DNA from: Mxb001 sp046046455
GTDB lineage: Bacteria; Actinomycetota; Actinomycetes; S36-B12
DNA length: 64,000 bases
Reading direction: 5' to 3'
NCBI GenBank assembly: GCA_046046455.1
Contig: JBJOJS010000095.1
Coordinates: forward strand, 3,501-67,500
Positions 50,232 through 59,385 of this stretch are shown here, in pieces. The position numbers were made by a program, and so were the translations under genes. The notes beneath the pieces are model-generated. The model ran no database searches, had not been told where the DNA came from, and worked only from the letters and a program-made list of their open reading frames with translations. Numbering within the stretch: the first letter of the stretch is position 1; every line of letters starts with the position of its first letter.

Positions 50232-51104
50232 ATGGAGACCCTCATCGAGCCGCTGAGCTTCGCGTTCTTCCAAAAGGGCCTCATCGTCGCAACCCTGTCC
50301 GGTGCGCTGCTCGGCTTCATCGGCGTCTACATCGTCCTGCGCGGCATGAGCTACATCGGCCACGGCCTCTCGCACGCCATCTTCGGCGGGTACGCCGCCA
50401 TGCAGCTCTTCGCCGTGCAGTTCTACGTCCTCGGAGCCGGGCTCTGGGGCATCGCTTCGGCGATCGCGATCACGTCTGTCGCACGCCGCGGCCGCGTCGG
50501 GGCAGACGCGGCCATCGGGGTCATCACCACGGCGTCGTTCGCTCTGGGCGTGGCGCTCTTCAGCAAGTTCGGCTCGGCGGGCCCGGCCTTCGACCAGGCG
50601 CTCTTCGGCAGCATCCTGGGCATCACCAACAGCCAGATCATCTGGCTGGTTGTCGTGATGGCCATCGCGGGCGCCTTCGTGCTCCTGCGCTATCGCGAGC
50701 TCCTCTTCACCACATTCGATCCGGAGGTCGCCCAGGCGTCCGGGATCCGCGTCGCCCGCGTAGAGGCCATGCTCATGATCGTGCTGTCCCTGTCGATCCT
50801 GGTCACCCTCACCGTCATCGGTGTCACGCTGGTCGCGGCCATGCTCGTCATCCCCGCGGTGATCGCGCGCATGCTGACCGACTCCTTCGCCAAGATGCTG
50901 GCGATCTCGACCGTCGTCGGCCTCGTGTGCGGTCTCGTGGGCATGTACCTGAGCTACTACGCGGGCGTGCCCTCGGGCACGATGATCGTCCTCGTCGGCG
51001 CGGTGGCCTTCCTCATCGTCTTCGGCGTCACCGGCATCCGGGGCCGCGAGCGTGCCGCCGGGGTCGACGATCACGCAGGGCCACGCGCCACAATCTCCGC
51101 ATGA
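50232..51104 (+). CDS. Metal ABC transporter permease
   Basis: 290 residues, eight to nine helices of the ABC-3 family: GLSHAIFGGYAAMQLF, RRGRVGADAAIGVITTASFALGV, FDPEVAQASGIRV and VTLVAAMLVIPAVIARML. One permease gene, so a homodimer. It overlaps the Bcp gene by 4 bases. Confidence 0.92.
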   Translation: METLIEPLSFAFFQKGLIVATLSGALLGFIGVYIVLRGMSYIGHGLSHAIFGGYAAMQLFAVQFYVLGAGLWGIASAIAITSVARRGRVGADAAIGVITTASFALGVALFSKFGSAGPAFDQALFGSILGITNSQIIWLVVVMAIAGAFVLLRYRELLFTTFDPEVAQASGIRVARVEAMLMIVLSLSILVTLTVIGVTLVAAMLVIPAVIARMLTDSFAKMLAISTVVGLVCGLVGMYLSYYAGVPSGTMIVLVGAVAFLIVFGVTGIRGRERAAGVDDHAGPRATISA

Positions 51105-51568
51105 CGCGACTCGAGCCGGGCGACCTCGCCCCCGCCTTCACCCTCCTCGACGACCACGGCGACCGGGTCGCTCTGCGGTCCTACAAGGGCACCCCGGTGA
51201 TCCTGTACGCCTACCCCGCGGCGATGACGCCCGGCTGCACGACCCAGGCCTGCGACTTCCGCGACTCGCTCGCCTCCCTGACGAAGGCGGGATACGCCGT
51301 CCTCGGCATCTCCCCCGATCCCGTCGACACGCTCGCCGAGTTCCGCGAGCTCGATCACCTCACCTTCCCGCTCCTGTCGGATCCCGATCACAAGGTCCTG
51401 GTGAAGTACGGCGCGTACGGGGAGAAGAAGCTCTACGGCAAGACCGTCGTGGGAGTGATCCGCTCGACCTTCGTCATCGATGCCCAGCAGCGCATCGAGC
51501 GCGCGATGTACGCCGTGAAGGCGACCGGTCACGTGGCCAAGCTGCGCCGCGACCTCGGCCTGGACTAG
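51101..51568 (+). CDS. bcp: Thioredoxin-dependent peroxiredoxin, Bcp/PrxQ type
   Basis: 155 residues from the ATG at 51101. Peroxidatic Cys in AMTPGCTTQACDFRDS, with the PrxQ resolving Cys five residues on; GISPDPVDTLAEF; ends at RRDLGLD. It reduces hydroperoxides. Translational coupling to the metal importer suggests a shared oxidative or metal-stress use. Confidence 0.93.
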   Translation: MTRLEPGDLAPAFTLLDDHGDRVALRSYKGTPVILYAYPAAMTPGCTTQACDFRDSLASLTKAGYAVLGISPDPVDTLAEFRELDHLTFPLLSDPDHKVLVKYGAYGEKKLYGKTVVGVIRSTFVIDAQQRIERAMYAVKATGHVAKLRRDLGLD

Positions 51569-51584
51569 GCGATCACATGCTCGG

Positions 51585-51666
51585 TGCGGAAGGCGGGACT
51601 CGAACCCGCAAGCCCGGAGGCACTGCGTCCTAAGCGCAGCGTGTCTGCCAATTCCACCACTTCCGC
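51585..51666 (-). tRNA. tRNA-Leu (anticodon TAG)
   Basis: 82 bases with the long variable arm of a class II tRNA. Acceptor arms GCGGAAG (51660-51666 complement) and CTTCCGC (51586-51592 complement) pair fully. Anticodon loop CTTAGGA gives TAG. CCA is not encoded. Confidence 0.95.
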
Positions 51667-51711
51667 GTGGGGATGAACTCTACGGCTTCGCCTCTACCGC
51701 CTCACGATGGT

Positions 51712-53229
51712 TCAGTGGCCGTGCTCATGGCTCCCACCACCGCCACCGCCCTTGCCCTTCTCGACGATGCGGAAGGCACCCATCATCCCCATGTCCTCGT
51801 GGAAGAGGATGTGGCAGTGGAAGACGGTCTTGCCCGTGAACTTCCGGAACTTCATCTTCAAGACGACGTACTCGTGGGGCAGCACCTGCTGGGTGTCCTC
51901 GAATGCCCGGGGCTCGACCTCGCGATAGGTGACCGTCTTGCCGGTGGCCGGGTCCCACTCGCCGCGACCCACGACAACGAAGTGGTTCACGTGGATGTGG
52001 AAGGGGTGTCCCTCGATGGCGCCACCCTGGGCCACTGATGGGTCGTTGCGGACCACCCACTCCTCCACCGTGTCGACCTCGACCTCGAAGGGGTCATGCA
52101 TGTCCTGGTGGTCGAAGACCTTGCCGTTGATGTAGAAGACCGGGCCGGTCGCGTCACTGAACGACTCGGAGAGCGTGAAGGTGCGCCGCTTGACGGGCGC
52201 ATCGTCAAGCCATGAGGGCCGGGGGGTGATTGACGCGGGAGCACGCGCGGACTTGGCGGATGGACCCTCGACCCTCACCGTGGCAAGGACCTGGGGTTGC
52301 CATTGGCCGAAGGGCCCGTTGTCGTAGCCCAGCGTGCGCAGCGAGTAGGTGCCCGGCTGCGCACTCCCGGTCACCGCGATCTCCGCCCGGGCACCCGGCG
52401 CCAGGACCAGCTCCCGCGTCTTCCACGTGTCGAAGACGGGTACGCCGTCCACGGCCAGCACCGTCATCCGGTGATCGTCCAGGCAGATCCGGAGGAATCC
52501 GTCATTGCCCAAGTTGCCCATGCGCCAGATCTGCGTCTCCCCTGGCCGGATGACCATGGTCGGAGCGACAACACCGTTGGTCGTGAAGATCGTGTCCTTC
52601 GACGACGCCGTCCGGACCGACTCCATCGTCGGTGTCGATGCCTGCGGATCGAGGACGAAGCCCTTGAAGACCAGCAGCCGGTCGCGGCAGCCGCGGTACT
52701 CGGGTAGCGACTCCACACCGCCTTCGACGACGATCGGGCCGGACAGGCCATTCCATACGGACTCGTTGGTGTAGCCGTGAACGTGCGGGTGGTACCAGAA
52801 GAGGCCGCGCGGGTGCGTGCGCGGGAGCGCGAGGCGACTGCGGATCGACTCACCGGGATCGGCGTGGATGAATACGTTGTCGGCGTCCCCGGACGGGTCG
52901 ACCCACCAGCCGTGGAAGTGCGTGTTGATCGGCACGGGGACCCGGTTGCGCACCGTGAGGTCCACGCGATCGCCAGGCGACACCCTCAGGCACGGTCCCA
53001 CGAAGGACCCTTCGTACGTCCACAGGCCCGCGGTCATCGTGCCGTCGATGCGCGCCGAGCCCGGTGCCGCGGTCAGCGCCGCGCGCAGGACGCCGCCCCG
53101 GCTGCGCACCGTCGGGATGCGCGGGAGCGTGTCACGAGTCGAGGCAGCGGCAGGGGATGCGCCCAGGAGGATCCCGCCGCCCGCGACGGCCGCGAGGGCG
53201 AAGGCTTGGCGCCGGGTGAGCTCGGCCAC
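51712..53229 (-). CDS. Multicopper oxidase with Tat-like signal and His-rich tail
   Basis: 505 residues from the GTG at 53229, 18 bases after the rdgB stop. LTRRQAFALAAVAGGGILLG is a Tat-like signal. Copper motifs: NTHFHGWW, FWYHPHVHG, HPFHIHVNHF and HCHILFHEDMGMM with the type 1 Cys and Met. Three cupredoxin domains. The C-terminus ends GGGGGGSHEHGH, a probable extra metal site. It may oxidise cuprous or ferrous ions, or phenols. Confidence 0.93.
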   Translation of the reverse strand: MAELTRRQAFALAAVAGGGILLGASPAAASTRDTLPRIPTVRSRGGVLRAALTAAPGSARIDGTMTAGLWTYEGSFVGPCLRVSPGDRVDLTVRNRVPVPINTHFHGWWVDPSGDADNVFIHADPGESIRSRLALPRTHPRGLFWYHPHVHGYTNESVWNGLSGPIVVEGGVESLPEYRGCRDRLLVFKGFVLDPQASTPTMESVRTASSKDTIFTTNGVVAPTMVIRPGETQIWRMGNLGNDGFLRICLDDHRMTVLAVDGVPVFDTWKTRELVLAPGARAEIAVTGSAQPGTYSLRTLGYDNGPFGQWQPQVLATVRVEGPSAKSARAPASITPRPSWLDDAPVKRRTFTLSESFSDATGPVFYINGKVFDHQDMHDPFEVEVDTVEEWVVRNDPSVAQGGAIEGHPFHIHVNHFVVVGRGEWDPATGKTVTYREVEPRAFEDTQQVLPHEYVVLKMKFRKFTGKTVFHCHILFHEDMGMMGAFRIVEKGKGGGGGGSHEHGH

Positions 53230-53246
53230 GACGCGAAGGCTACGCG

Positions 53247-53840
53247 CTAGGGCGCCAGGACGGTGCGAGCGAGTGCCCTCAACGCCTGGCCACGATGACT
53301 GACGGCGTCCTTCTCGTGGGGACGCAATTCGGCGGTCGTCAGCGCATAGCCCAGCGGGCGGAAGATCGGGTCGTAGCCGAACCCGTGAGCACCGTGGGGC
53401 TCGCGGGCCAGCGTGCCCTCGAGAACTCCCTCGACGACGTGCTCGTCTCCCTCCGCGCCAACCCAGGCGGCCGCGCACACGAACTGCGCTCCACGCCGCG
53501 CCTCGGGCACCTCGGAGAGCTGGGCGAGCACCAGTGCGAGGTTGGCAGCGTCATCACCGTGGCGACCTGCCCAGCGGGCTGAGAGAACGCCGGGCATGCC
53601 GTGCAGTGCATCGACGCAGAGCCCGGAGTCATCGGCGATCGCGGGCAGGCCGGTCGCCGCTGCAGCTGAGCGCGCCTTGAGCAGTGCGTTGCCCGCGAAG
53701 GTGGACTCGGTCTCCGCGACATCCGGAGCATCGGCCGGCAGCGCGATCAACTCGATGTCGACACCCTCGGCCTGGAGGATGCGGGTGACCTCGGCGACCT
53801 TGTGATCATTGCGGGTCGCAAGGACCGCACGGATCGTCAC
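53247..53840 (-). CDS. rdgB: Non-canonical purine NTP pyrophosphatase (RdgB/HAM1)
   Basis: 197 residues. VLATRNDHKVAEV (the family more often has Gly where His stands), TFAGNALLKARSAA, AIADDSGLCVDALHGMPGVLSARWAG and FGYDPIFRPLGY. It removes dITP/XTP from nucleotide pools. It overlaps rph by 4 bases, as in mycobacteria. Confidence 0.95.
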   Translation of the reverse strand: MTIRAVLATRNDHKVAEVTRILQAEGVDIELIALPADAPDVAETESTFAGNALLKARSAAAATGLPAIADDSGLCVDALHGMPGVLSARWAGRHGDDAANLALVLAQLSEVPEARRGAQFVCAAAWVGAEGDEHVVEGVLEGTLAREPHGAHGFGYDPIFRPLGYALTTAELRPHEKDAVSHRGQALRALARTVLAP

Positions 53841-54559
53841 GATGTGAGCGCTGCGCGCTGCAACGCCGTGAGATCAGCGCAGCCGGCCGCGGCAAGATCG
53901 AGCAATTGGTCGAGAAGGCGGCGATCGAAGGGCTCCCCCTCGGCCGTGCCCTGGACCTCGACGTAGGTGCCGCTCCCGGTCATGACGACGTTCATGTCCG
54001 TCTCCGCGCGTACGTCGTCGTCGTAGTGCAGATCCAGACGCGGCTCGCCATCGATGATGCCGACACTCACTGCAGCCACCGAGTCGATGAGCGGATCGCC
54101 CTTGACGTGACCCTGCGTCTTCGCCCATGCGATCGCATCGGCGAGTGCAAGATAGGCACCGGTGATCGCGGCCGTGCGCGTGCCTCCGTCGGCCTGCAGC
54201 ACATCGCAGTCGAGGACGATCGTGTTCTCGCCGAGCGCCTCCATGTCGATGACCGCCCGCAGGCTGCGTCCGATGAGGCGCGAGATCTCCTGGGTGCGCC
54301 CACCGAGCCGACCCTTGACCGACTCGCGGTCGCTGCGCGTATTGGTCGAGCGCGGGAGCATGGCGTACTCCGCCGTGACCCAGCCGCGGCCGGAATCCTT
54401 GAGCCATCGCGGCACACCGGGAGTGAAGCTCGCGGTGCAGAGGACTCGGGTGCGCCCGAAGCTCACCAGGGTCGAGCCCTCCGCCTGCTCGAGCCACCCG
54501 CGCTCGAAGGTGACGGGGCGGAGCTGGGTCGAATCGCGGCCATCGGAACGCGTGGTCAT
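53837..54559 (-). CDS. rph: Ribonuclease PH
   Basis: 240 residues: RPDS-like start R..STQLRPVTFERGWLEQ, EYAMLPRSTNTRSDRE, GRTQEISRLIGRSLRAV, DCDVLQADGGTRTAAITG and ETDMNVVMTGSGTYVEVQGTAEG. Trims the 3' ends of tRNA precursors using phosphate. Confidence 0.96.
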   Translation of the reverse strand: MTTRSDGRDSTQLRPVTFERGWLEQAEGSTLVSFGRTRVLCTASFTPGVPRWLKDSGRGWVTAEYAMLPRSTNTRSDRESVKGRLGGRTQEISRLIGRSLRAVIDMEALGENTIVLDCDVLQADGGTRTAAITGAYLALADAIAWAKTQGHVKGDPLIDSVAAVSVGIIDGEPRLDLHYDDDVRAETDMNVVMTGSGTYVEVQGTAEGEPFDRRLLDQLLDLAAAGCADLTALQRAALTS

Positions 54560-54570
54560 GGGGCTTGACC

Positions 54571-55317
54571 CTAGGCCACATCGATGACGAGGCCGCTGGA
54601 GGCCAGCATGATCTCGCCCTCGAATGCCGGGCGGGCCTCGGCCATCGTGGCTTGCGGGTCGTTCCAGGCGACCAGGTGGGTGAGCACGAGGATGCCGGCA
54701 CCTGCAGCCTGCGCGTGTTCAGCAGCCTGGCGGGCGGTGAGGTGCACATCGGGCGCCGGGCGCGACTCGAGGCAGCTCGCCTCGATGAGCGCCACATCGG
54801 CATCGCGCGCGAGATCGATGAGCGCCGCTGATTCACCCGTGTCACCCGAGTAGGCAATCGCATGGCCATCGACTGCGACGCGAAATCCGTACGCCTCAAC
54901 GGGATGGTTCACGCGCGCGGCGGTGACCGTGAGGGGTCCTATCGCATGCGCTCCCGCGACGAGATCACGGAAGTCGAACTGCCCGGTCATCCCGGGTTCC
55001 TCCGGCAGGTCGTACGCGCGGGCCATGCGCGCAGCTGTGCCGCGGGGGCCCCACACCGGGATGCGATCGTGCGGCCCCTCCGGGTCATAGCGCCGCGCGA
55101 CGTAGAGCCCGCACAGATCCAGGCAGTGGTCCGCATGCAGATGCGACAGCACCACCGCGTCGATGTCCTGCAGGGGGATGTGCCGCTGAAGCACACCGAG
55201 GGCGCCGTTGCCCAGGTCGAGCAGGAGCCGGAAGCCGTCATGCTCGATGAGGTAGCAGGACGCAGGCGAGTCGGCACCGGGGAAGGAACCGGCGCAGCCG
55301 ATCACCGTGAGGCGCAC
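54571..55317 (-). CDS. Metallo-beta-lactamase-fold hydrolase (Rv1339-like)
   Basis: 248 residues: GCAGSFPGADSPASCYLIE, metal motif LSHLHADHCLDL, VNHPVEAYGFRV, AYSGDTGESAALIDLA and the final THLV. It sits where Mycobacterium has Rv1339, which is reported as an atypical cAMP phosphodiesterase; RNase Z-like activity is the older prediction. Given two CRP/GlxR-like sites in the window, cAMP turnover is an attractive reading but is inferred. Confidence 0.85.
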   Translation of the reverse strand: MRLTVIGCAGSFPGADSPASCYLIEHDGFRLLLDLGNGALGVLQRHIPLQDIDAVVLSHLHADHCLDLCGLYVARRYDPEGPHDRIPVWGPRGTAARMARAYDLPEEPGMTGQFDFRDLVAGAHAIGPLTVTAARVNHPVEAYGFRVAVDGHAIAYSGDTGESAALIDLARDADVALIEASCLESRPAPDVHLTARQAAEHAQAAGAGILVLTHLVAWNDPQATMAEARPAFEGEIMLASSGLVIDVA

Positions 55318-55326
55318 AGCGCCAGC

Positions 55327-56121
55327 CTAGGCGCGCTCGACGACACCGATCTCCGGGCCCAGGAAGCGCGCGCCCAGCGCAGCGAAGGCATTCGGGTCGC
55401 CCGTCGCCAGAAAGCGATGCCGAGGCTCGGGCAGTGAGGGGTCACGCACGAGGCCGTGCTCGGCCAGGGTCCGGTAGACATCCTTGGCCGTCTCCTCAGC
55501 GCTCGATACCAGCGTGACCCCGTCTCCCATGACGTACGAGATGACGCCGGTGAGCAAGGGATAGTGCGTGCATCCGAGGACCAGGGTGTCTACGTCGGCC
55601 TCCTGCAGGGGGGCGAGGTAGTCGCGCGCAGCCGCGAGGAGGTCATCGCCTCCCGTCACTCCGGATTCGACGAATTCGACGAAGCGCGGACAGGCCTGGC
55701 TGGTGATCGTCAGGTGCGGAGCAGCCGCGAATGCGTCGTCATACGCGCGAGAGGTGATGGTCGCGCGCGTGCCGATCACGCCGATCCTCCCGCTGCGGGA
55801 GGCACTCACGGCGCGGCGCACCGCGGGGTGCACGACCTCGACCACGGGAATGTCGTAGCGCTCCCTGGCATCGCGCAGGACGGCGGCGCTCGCGGAGTTG
55901 CAGGCGATCACCAGCATCTTGACGTCGCAGGCCACCAGGTGATCCATCACATCAAGTGCGTAGGAACGCACCTCGGCGATAGGAAGCGGTCCGTAAGGCC
56001 CCCGCGCGGTATCCCCGACGTAGAGGATGGGCTCGTGCGGCAACTGATCGAGCACGGCGCGCGCGACGGTCAGACCGCCCACCCCGGAGTCGAAGATCCC
56101 GATGGGCCTGTCGTCGCTCAC
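55327..56121 (-). CDS. murI: Glutamate racemase
   Basis: 264 residues from the GTG at 56121 that overlaps the cysM stop (GTGA). IGIFDSGVGGLTVARAV, YVGDTARGPYG, first catalytic Cys in VIACNSASAAVL and second in LVLGCTHYPLL. Makes D-glutamate for peptidoglycan. Confidence 0.96.
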   Translation of the reverse strand: MSDDRPIGIFDSGVGGLTVARAVLDQLPHEPILYVGDTARGPYGPLPIAEVRSYALDVMDHLVACDVKMLVIACNSASAAVLRDARERYDIPVVEVVHPAVRRAVSASRSGRIGVIGTRATITSRAYDDAFAAAPHLTITSQACPRFVEFVESGVTGGDDLLAAARDYLAPLQEADVDTLVLGCTHYPLLTGVISYVMGDGVTLVSSAEETAKDVYRTLAEHGLVRDPSLPEPRHRFLATGDPNAFAALGARFLGPEIGVVERA

Positions 56122-57065
56122 GCCCACACCGTGCCATCGAGCCGGTCCTCGGCGTCGTCGATGGTGCCTTCGTAGGCCCCGGTGGACAGGTATTTCCAGC
56201 CGCCGTCGCACACGATGAAGGCGATATCCGCAGACTCACCGGCCTTGACGGCCTTGCTGGCAAGGCCGAGGGCCGCGTGCAGGATCGCGCCCGTCGAGAT
56301 ACCGGCGAAGATGCCCTCCTGGTCGAGCAGCTCGCGCGTGCGCCTGAGCGCGTCGCGCGGACCGACCGAAAAGCGCGTCGTGAGGACGCTCGCGTCGTAG
56401 AGCTCCGGCACGAAGCCCTCATCGAGATTGCGCAGGCCGTAGACGAGTTCACCGTAGCGGGGCTCGGCCGCGACGATCTGCACATCGGGCTTGTGCTCAC
56501 GCAAGTAGCGACCGGCGCCCATGAGCGTGCCGGTCGTACCGAGGCCTGCCACGAAGTGCGTGATCGATGGCAGGTCGGCCAGGATCTCCGGCCCGGTGGT
56601 CGCATAGTGCGCTTCAGCATTGGCCGGGTTGCCATACTGGTAGAGCATCACCCAGTCGGGATGCTCCGCCGCCATGCGGCGAGCGACGCGTACCGCCTCA
56701 TTGGACCCCCCTGCGCCAGGGGAGTAGACGATCTCCGCGCCCCACATCCGCAGGATCTGGGTGCGCTCCGACGAGGTGTTCTCCGGCATGACGCACACGA
56801 GTTTGTATCCCTTGAGCCGCGCGGCCATGGCGAGTGAGATGCCGGTGTTGCCGCTCGTGGGCTCGAGGATGGTGCAGCCGGGAGTGAGGAGGCCGTCCTT
56901 CTCCGCCTGCTCGATCATCCGCAATGCGGCACGGTCCTTGACCGAGCCGGTGGGATTGCGATCCTCGAGCTTTGCCCAGAGGCGCACGTCGGCGCTCGGC
57001 GACAGGCGTGGCAGCCCCACCAGCGGGGTGTTGCCGACGGAGTCGAGCAGCGAGTCGTAGCGCAT
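56118..57065 (-). CDS. cysM: Cysteine synthase CysM (O-phosphoserine type)
   Basis: 315 residues. PLP Lys in PTGSVKDRAALRM, SGNTGISLAMAARLKGYKL, GTTGTLMGAGRYL. In mycobacteria CysM of this locus uses O-phosphoserine and the thiocarboxylate carried by CysO; cysO and mec lie directly upstream here, so the same route is expected. Confidence 0.95.
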   Translation of the reverse strand: MRYDSLLDSVGNTPLVGLPRLSPSADVRLWAKLEDRNPTGSVKDRAALRMIEQAEKDGLLTPGCTILEPTSGNTGISLAMAARLKGYKLVCVMPENTSSERTQILRMWGAEIVYSPGAGGSNEAVRVARRMAAEHPDWVMLYQYGNPANAEAHYATTGPEILADLPSITHFVAGLGTTGTLMGAGRYLREHKPDVQIVAAEPRYGELVYGLRNLDEGFVPELYDASVLTTRFSVGPRDALRRTRELLDQEGIFAGISTGAILHAALGLASKAVKAGESADIAFIVCDGGWKYLSTGAYEGTIDDAEDRLDGTVWA

Positions 57066-57076
57066 GTCGCGCGGGT

Positions 57077-57349
57077 TCAGCCGCCAGCGACGGCGGGAAG
57101 GATCGTGACGGAGTCGCCGTCGGCGACCGCCGTGTCGAGTCCGCCGAGGAAGCGGACATCCTCGTCGTTGAGGTAGACGTTGACGAAGCGGCGCAAGCCC
57201 TGCTCGTCCATAAGGCGCTCGCCGATGCCGGGGAATCGACCATCGAGGTCGGCAATCAGCGCACGAAGGTCAGCACCGTCACCGGTGACGATCTTGTCGC
57301 CACCGGTGTAGGGGCGGAGGATGGTGGGGATGCGGACCTCGACGGACAT
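57077..57349 (-). CDS. cysO: Sulfur-carrier protein CysO
   Basis: 90 residues, ubiquitin-like MoaD/ThiS fold: IPTILRPYTGG, LRRFVNVYLNDEDVRFLGG, ending ILPAVAGG. The C-terminal Gly-Gly accepts sulfur as thiocarboxylate. Called CysO instead of MoaD because of its place between mec and cysM. Confidence 0.94.
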   Translation of the reverse strand: MSVEVRIPTILRPYTGGDKIVTGDGADLRALIADLDGRFPGIGERLMDEQGLRRFVNVYLNDEDVRFLGGLDTAVADGDSVTILPAVAGG

Positions 57350-57358
57350 GGTCCAAGC

Positions 57359-57778
57359 CTAGGCGACGATCTCGATCGGCTCCTCCGAGACCACCCCGTC
57401 GACGATCCGGTACGAACGGACCTCCACCGGCCCCTCCTCGGCCCCCGCCTCGCGGGTGGAGACGAGGACGTAGTGGGCACCGGGCTCGGAGGCGTAGGAG
57501 ATGTCGGTTCGCGAAGGGTAGGCCTCCGTGGCCGTGTGGGAGTGGTAGATCACGACGGGCTCCTCGCCCAAGTCGTCCATTTCCCGGTAGAGGCGCAGCA
57601 GGTCGGCCGAGTCGAATTCGTAGAAGGTGGCCGATCGCGCGGCATTGACCATGGGGATGAAGCGCTCAGGGTGGTCACTGCCCTCTGGGCCCGCGATGAC
57701 GCCGCAGGCCTCATCGGGGTGGTCGGCCCGGGCGTGGGCCACCATCGCGTCGACGAGTTCCGCCCGGATCCTCAGCAC
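57359..57778 (-). CDS. mec: JAMM-type peptidase Mec, releases cysteine from CysO
   Basis: 139 residues with a full JAMM zinc site: E23, H79-S-H81 in YHSHTATEAYPS and D92. In Mycobacterium Mec cuts CysO-cysteine to free cysteine. First gene of the cysO-cysM-murI chain. Confidence 0.94.
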   Translation of the reverse strand: MLRIRAELVDAMVAHARADHPDEACGVIAGPEGSDHPERFIPMVNAARSATFYEFDSADLLRLYREMDDLGEEPVVIYHSHTATEAYPSRTDISYASEPGAHYVLVSTREAGAEEGPVEVRSYRIVDGVVSEEPIEIVA

Positions 57779-57945
57779 GCGCCAAGCCTAGGGCGCCTCA
57801 ATTACGCACCGGCCAGGGTCCATAAATCGTGTCGTAGGTGGTTCAACTTGCGGGCGTCCCCAACCCGGAGGACAGTCCGGTCCGTACGGCGCCTCTGGGG
57901 CGCCCGAGGTCGGCGCCGGAGGGCGCCACGAGAAAGGGGTGCTGC

Positions 57946-58767
57946 GTGGAGGTCGTCGAGACTCTCACCAATGCTCAGTTCCAAACTGTGTACAACATCC
58001 TGTCCCTGGCGCTGGCCTCCATGGCTGCGACGACAGTGTTCCTGCTGGCTGTGACGCCGCGCGTCCTGCCGCGCTACCGGCTCGCTCTCGTGGTCTCGGC
58101 CATGGTCTGCTTCATCGCCGCCTACCACTACCTGCGCATCTTCGATTCGTTCTCGGATGCCTACATCGCCGTGGGCGCCGGCACGCCAGGCGTGCAGGAG
58201 GTCTTCGAGCTCGTCAAGGGTGACGGCTTCAATGAGGGCTACCGCTACGTCGACTGGCTGCTCACCGTTCCGCTGCTGCTCTTCGAAACGGTTGCCGTGC
58301 TCGCCCTTCCCGCAGCCGTGCGTCGTTCGCTGCTGTGGAAGCTCATCCCCGCTTCGGCTCTCATGATCATCCTGGGCTACCCCGGTGAGATCACGGCCGA
58401 GCTGGCTCCTAAGGCCATCTGGGGTGCGCTCTCGACGATCCCGTTCATCTACATCCTCTACGTGCTCTTCGTGGAGCTCAGCCGAGCGGCGAAGAACCAG
58501 CCGAACCAGGTGGGCAAGGAGCTCGCGGGCCTGCGCTGGCTGCTCCTCGCCACGTGGGGTGTCTACCCGATCTCCTACGCCTTCCCGATGCTCGGGCTCG
58601 ACGGTGCCGACGCCTTCGTCTACCGCCAGGTGGGCTACTCGATCGCGGATGTGCTCGCGAAGTGCCTCTACGGCCTTCTCATCTTCAAGATCGCGCGCAT
58701 CAAGTCGATGGACGACAGCCCGGAGTTCGCCGAGGCTGAGATGAAGGAAGCTCCCTCGAGCAAGTAG
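57946..58767 (+). CDS. Actinorhodopsin-type light-driven proton pump
   Basis: 273 residues from the GTG at 57946 with AAAGGGG 7 bases upstream. Seven helices. Helix C RYVDWLLTVPLLLFE has D103 (acceptor), T107 and E114 (donor), the proton-pump DTE pattern; L111, eight residues after D103, is the green-tuned choice. H61 (AAYHYLRIF) can pair with D103. Retinal Lys is K239 in SIADVLAKCLYG. LGYPGE and WG at 159-160 resemble xanthorhodopsin, whose Gly opens a carotenoid site; alignment would be needed to place it. No carotenoid genes are nearby. Confidence 0.95.
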   Translation: MEVVETLTNAQFQTVYNILSLALASMAATTVFLLAVTPRVLPRYRLALVVSAMVCFIAAYHYLRIFDSFSDAYIAVGAGTPGVQEVFELVKGDGFNEGYRYVDWLLTVPLLLFETVAVLALPAAVRRSLLWKLIPASALMIILGYPGEITAELAPKAIWGALSTIPFIYILYVLFVELSRAAKNQPNQVGKELAGLRWLLLATWGVYPISYAFPMLGLDGADAFVYRQVGYSIADVLAKCLYGLLIFKIARIKSMDDSPEFAEAEMKEAPSSK

Positions 58768-58781
58768 TTCGACCGGGACAG

Positions 58782-58822
58782 GAGAAGAGGCGGGGCCCCT
58801 CGGGGCTCCGCCTCTTCTCTTT
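58782..58822. terminator. Terminator after rhodopsin
   Basis: A 17-bp stem with one G-T pair (58782-58798 with 58803-58819), loop of 4 and a following TTT. It sits between convergent rhodopsin and DUF2017 and could serve both, though the T-run favours the plus strand. Confidence 0.8.
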
Positions 58823-58839
58823 GTCGGGATCTCGGCGCC

Positions 58840-59385
58840 TCAGGGCATCACCGACTGGACAAGGCTTTCCTGCAGGTAGGTCAGCCAGTCGTAGACATGG
58901 AAGGTCGCCGCCCGCGGATCCTCGTCCGGCAGATCGGCGAGTTCGGCCATTCCGTCTTCGGTGATGCCCAGGCGTGTGCCGAGGGCAAGCCGCACGTCAT
59001 TGAGAGCTCCGAGCCAGGCACTCGCCTCATCGGCGCTGAGCGTGACCTTCTCCCCCGATCGGCGCAGCGTCTCGATCGCCGTGGCGGCATGGGCCAACTT
59101 GGTCTCGCGCAGGGAGCGCTCGGTGAAGCGCCGGAACTGCGCGGACGACTCGACATCGTCTAGGTACGCATCCGGGAAGAGCCGGGCGAGTGCGGGATCC
59201 TCGGGGCGAGCGGCATCCGGGTTGAGGCCGACCAGGCTGACGAGCGGGTCCTCGTCCTCGGCGCCCTCGGGAGTCACGAACTCGACGAGTTGCTCGAGGA
59301 GCGACAGGAGCAGACCCTTCTCCACGACGTCGACCCGGAGGATGACGCGACCCGTGGCGGTGCGCCGGAAGCCGTGCACGCTCAC
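58840..59385 (-). CDS. DUF2017 family protein next to clpS
   Basis: 181 residues from the GTG at 59385, overlapping the clpS stop (GTGA). Helical: LLSLLEQLVEFV, ARLFPDAYLDD, RETKLAHAATAIETL, AWLGALNDVRLALGTRLG and the end DWLTYLQESLVQ. The clpS-DUF2017 pair is conserved in actinobacteria (Rv1331-Rv1332). Function unknown; probably linked to ClpS-directed proteolysis. Confidence 0.88.
   Translation of the reverse strand: MSVHGFRRTATGRVILRVDVVEKGLLLSLLEQLVEFVTPEGAEDEDPLVSLVGLNPDAARPEDPALARLFPDAYLDDVESSAQFRRFTERSLRETKLAHAATAIETLRRSGEKVTLSADEASAWLGALNDVRLALGTRLGITEDGMAELADLPDEDPRAATFHVYDWLTYLQESLVQSVMP

Noticed and set aside
57077..57349. MoaD (molybdopterin synthase) reading of the ubiquitin-like protein
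   Set aside because: Neighbours mec and cysM match the CysO sulfur-carrier locus; no moa genes are nearby.
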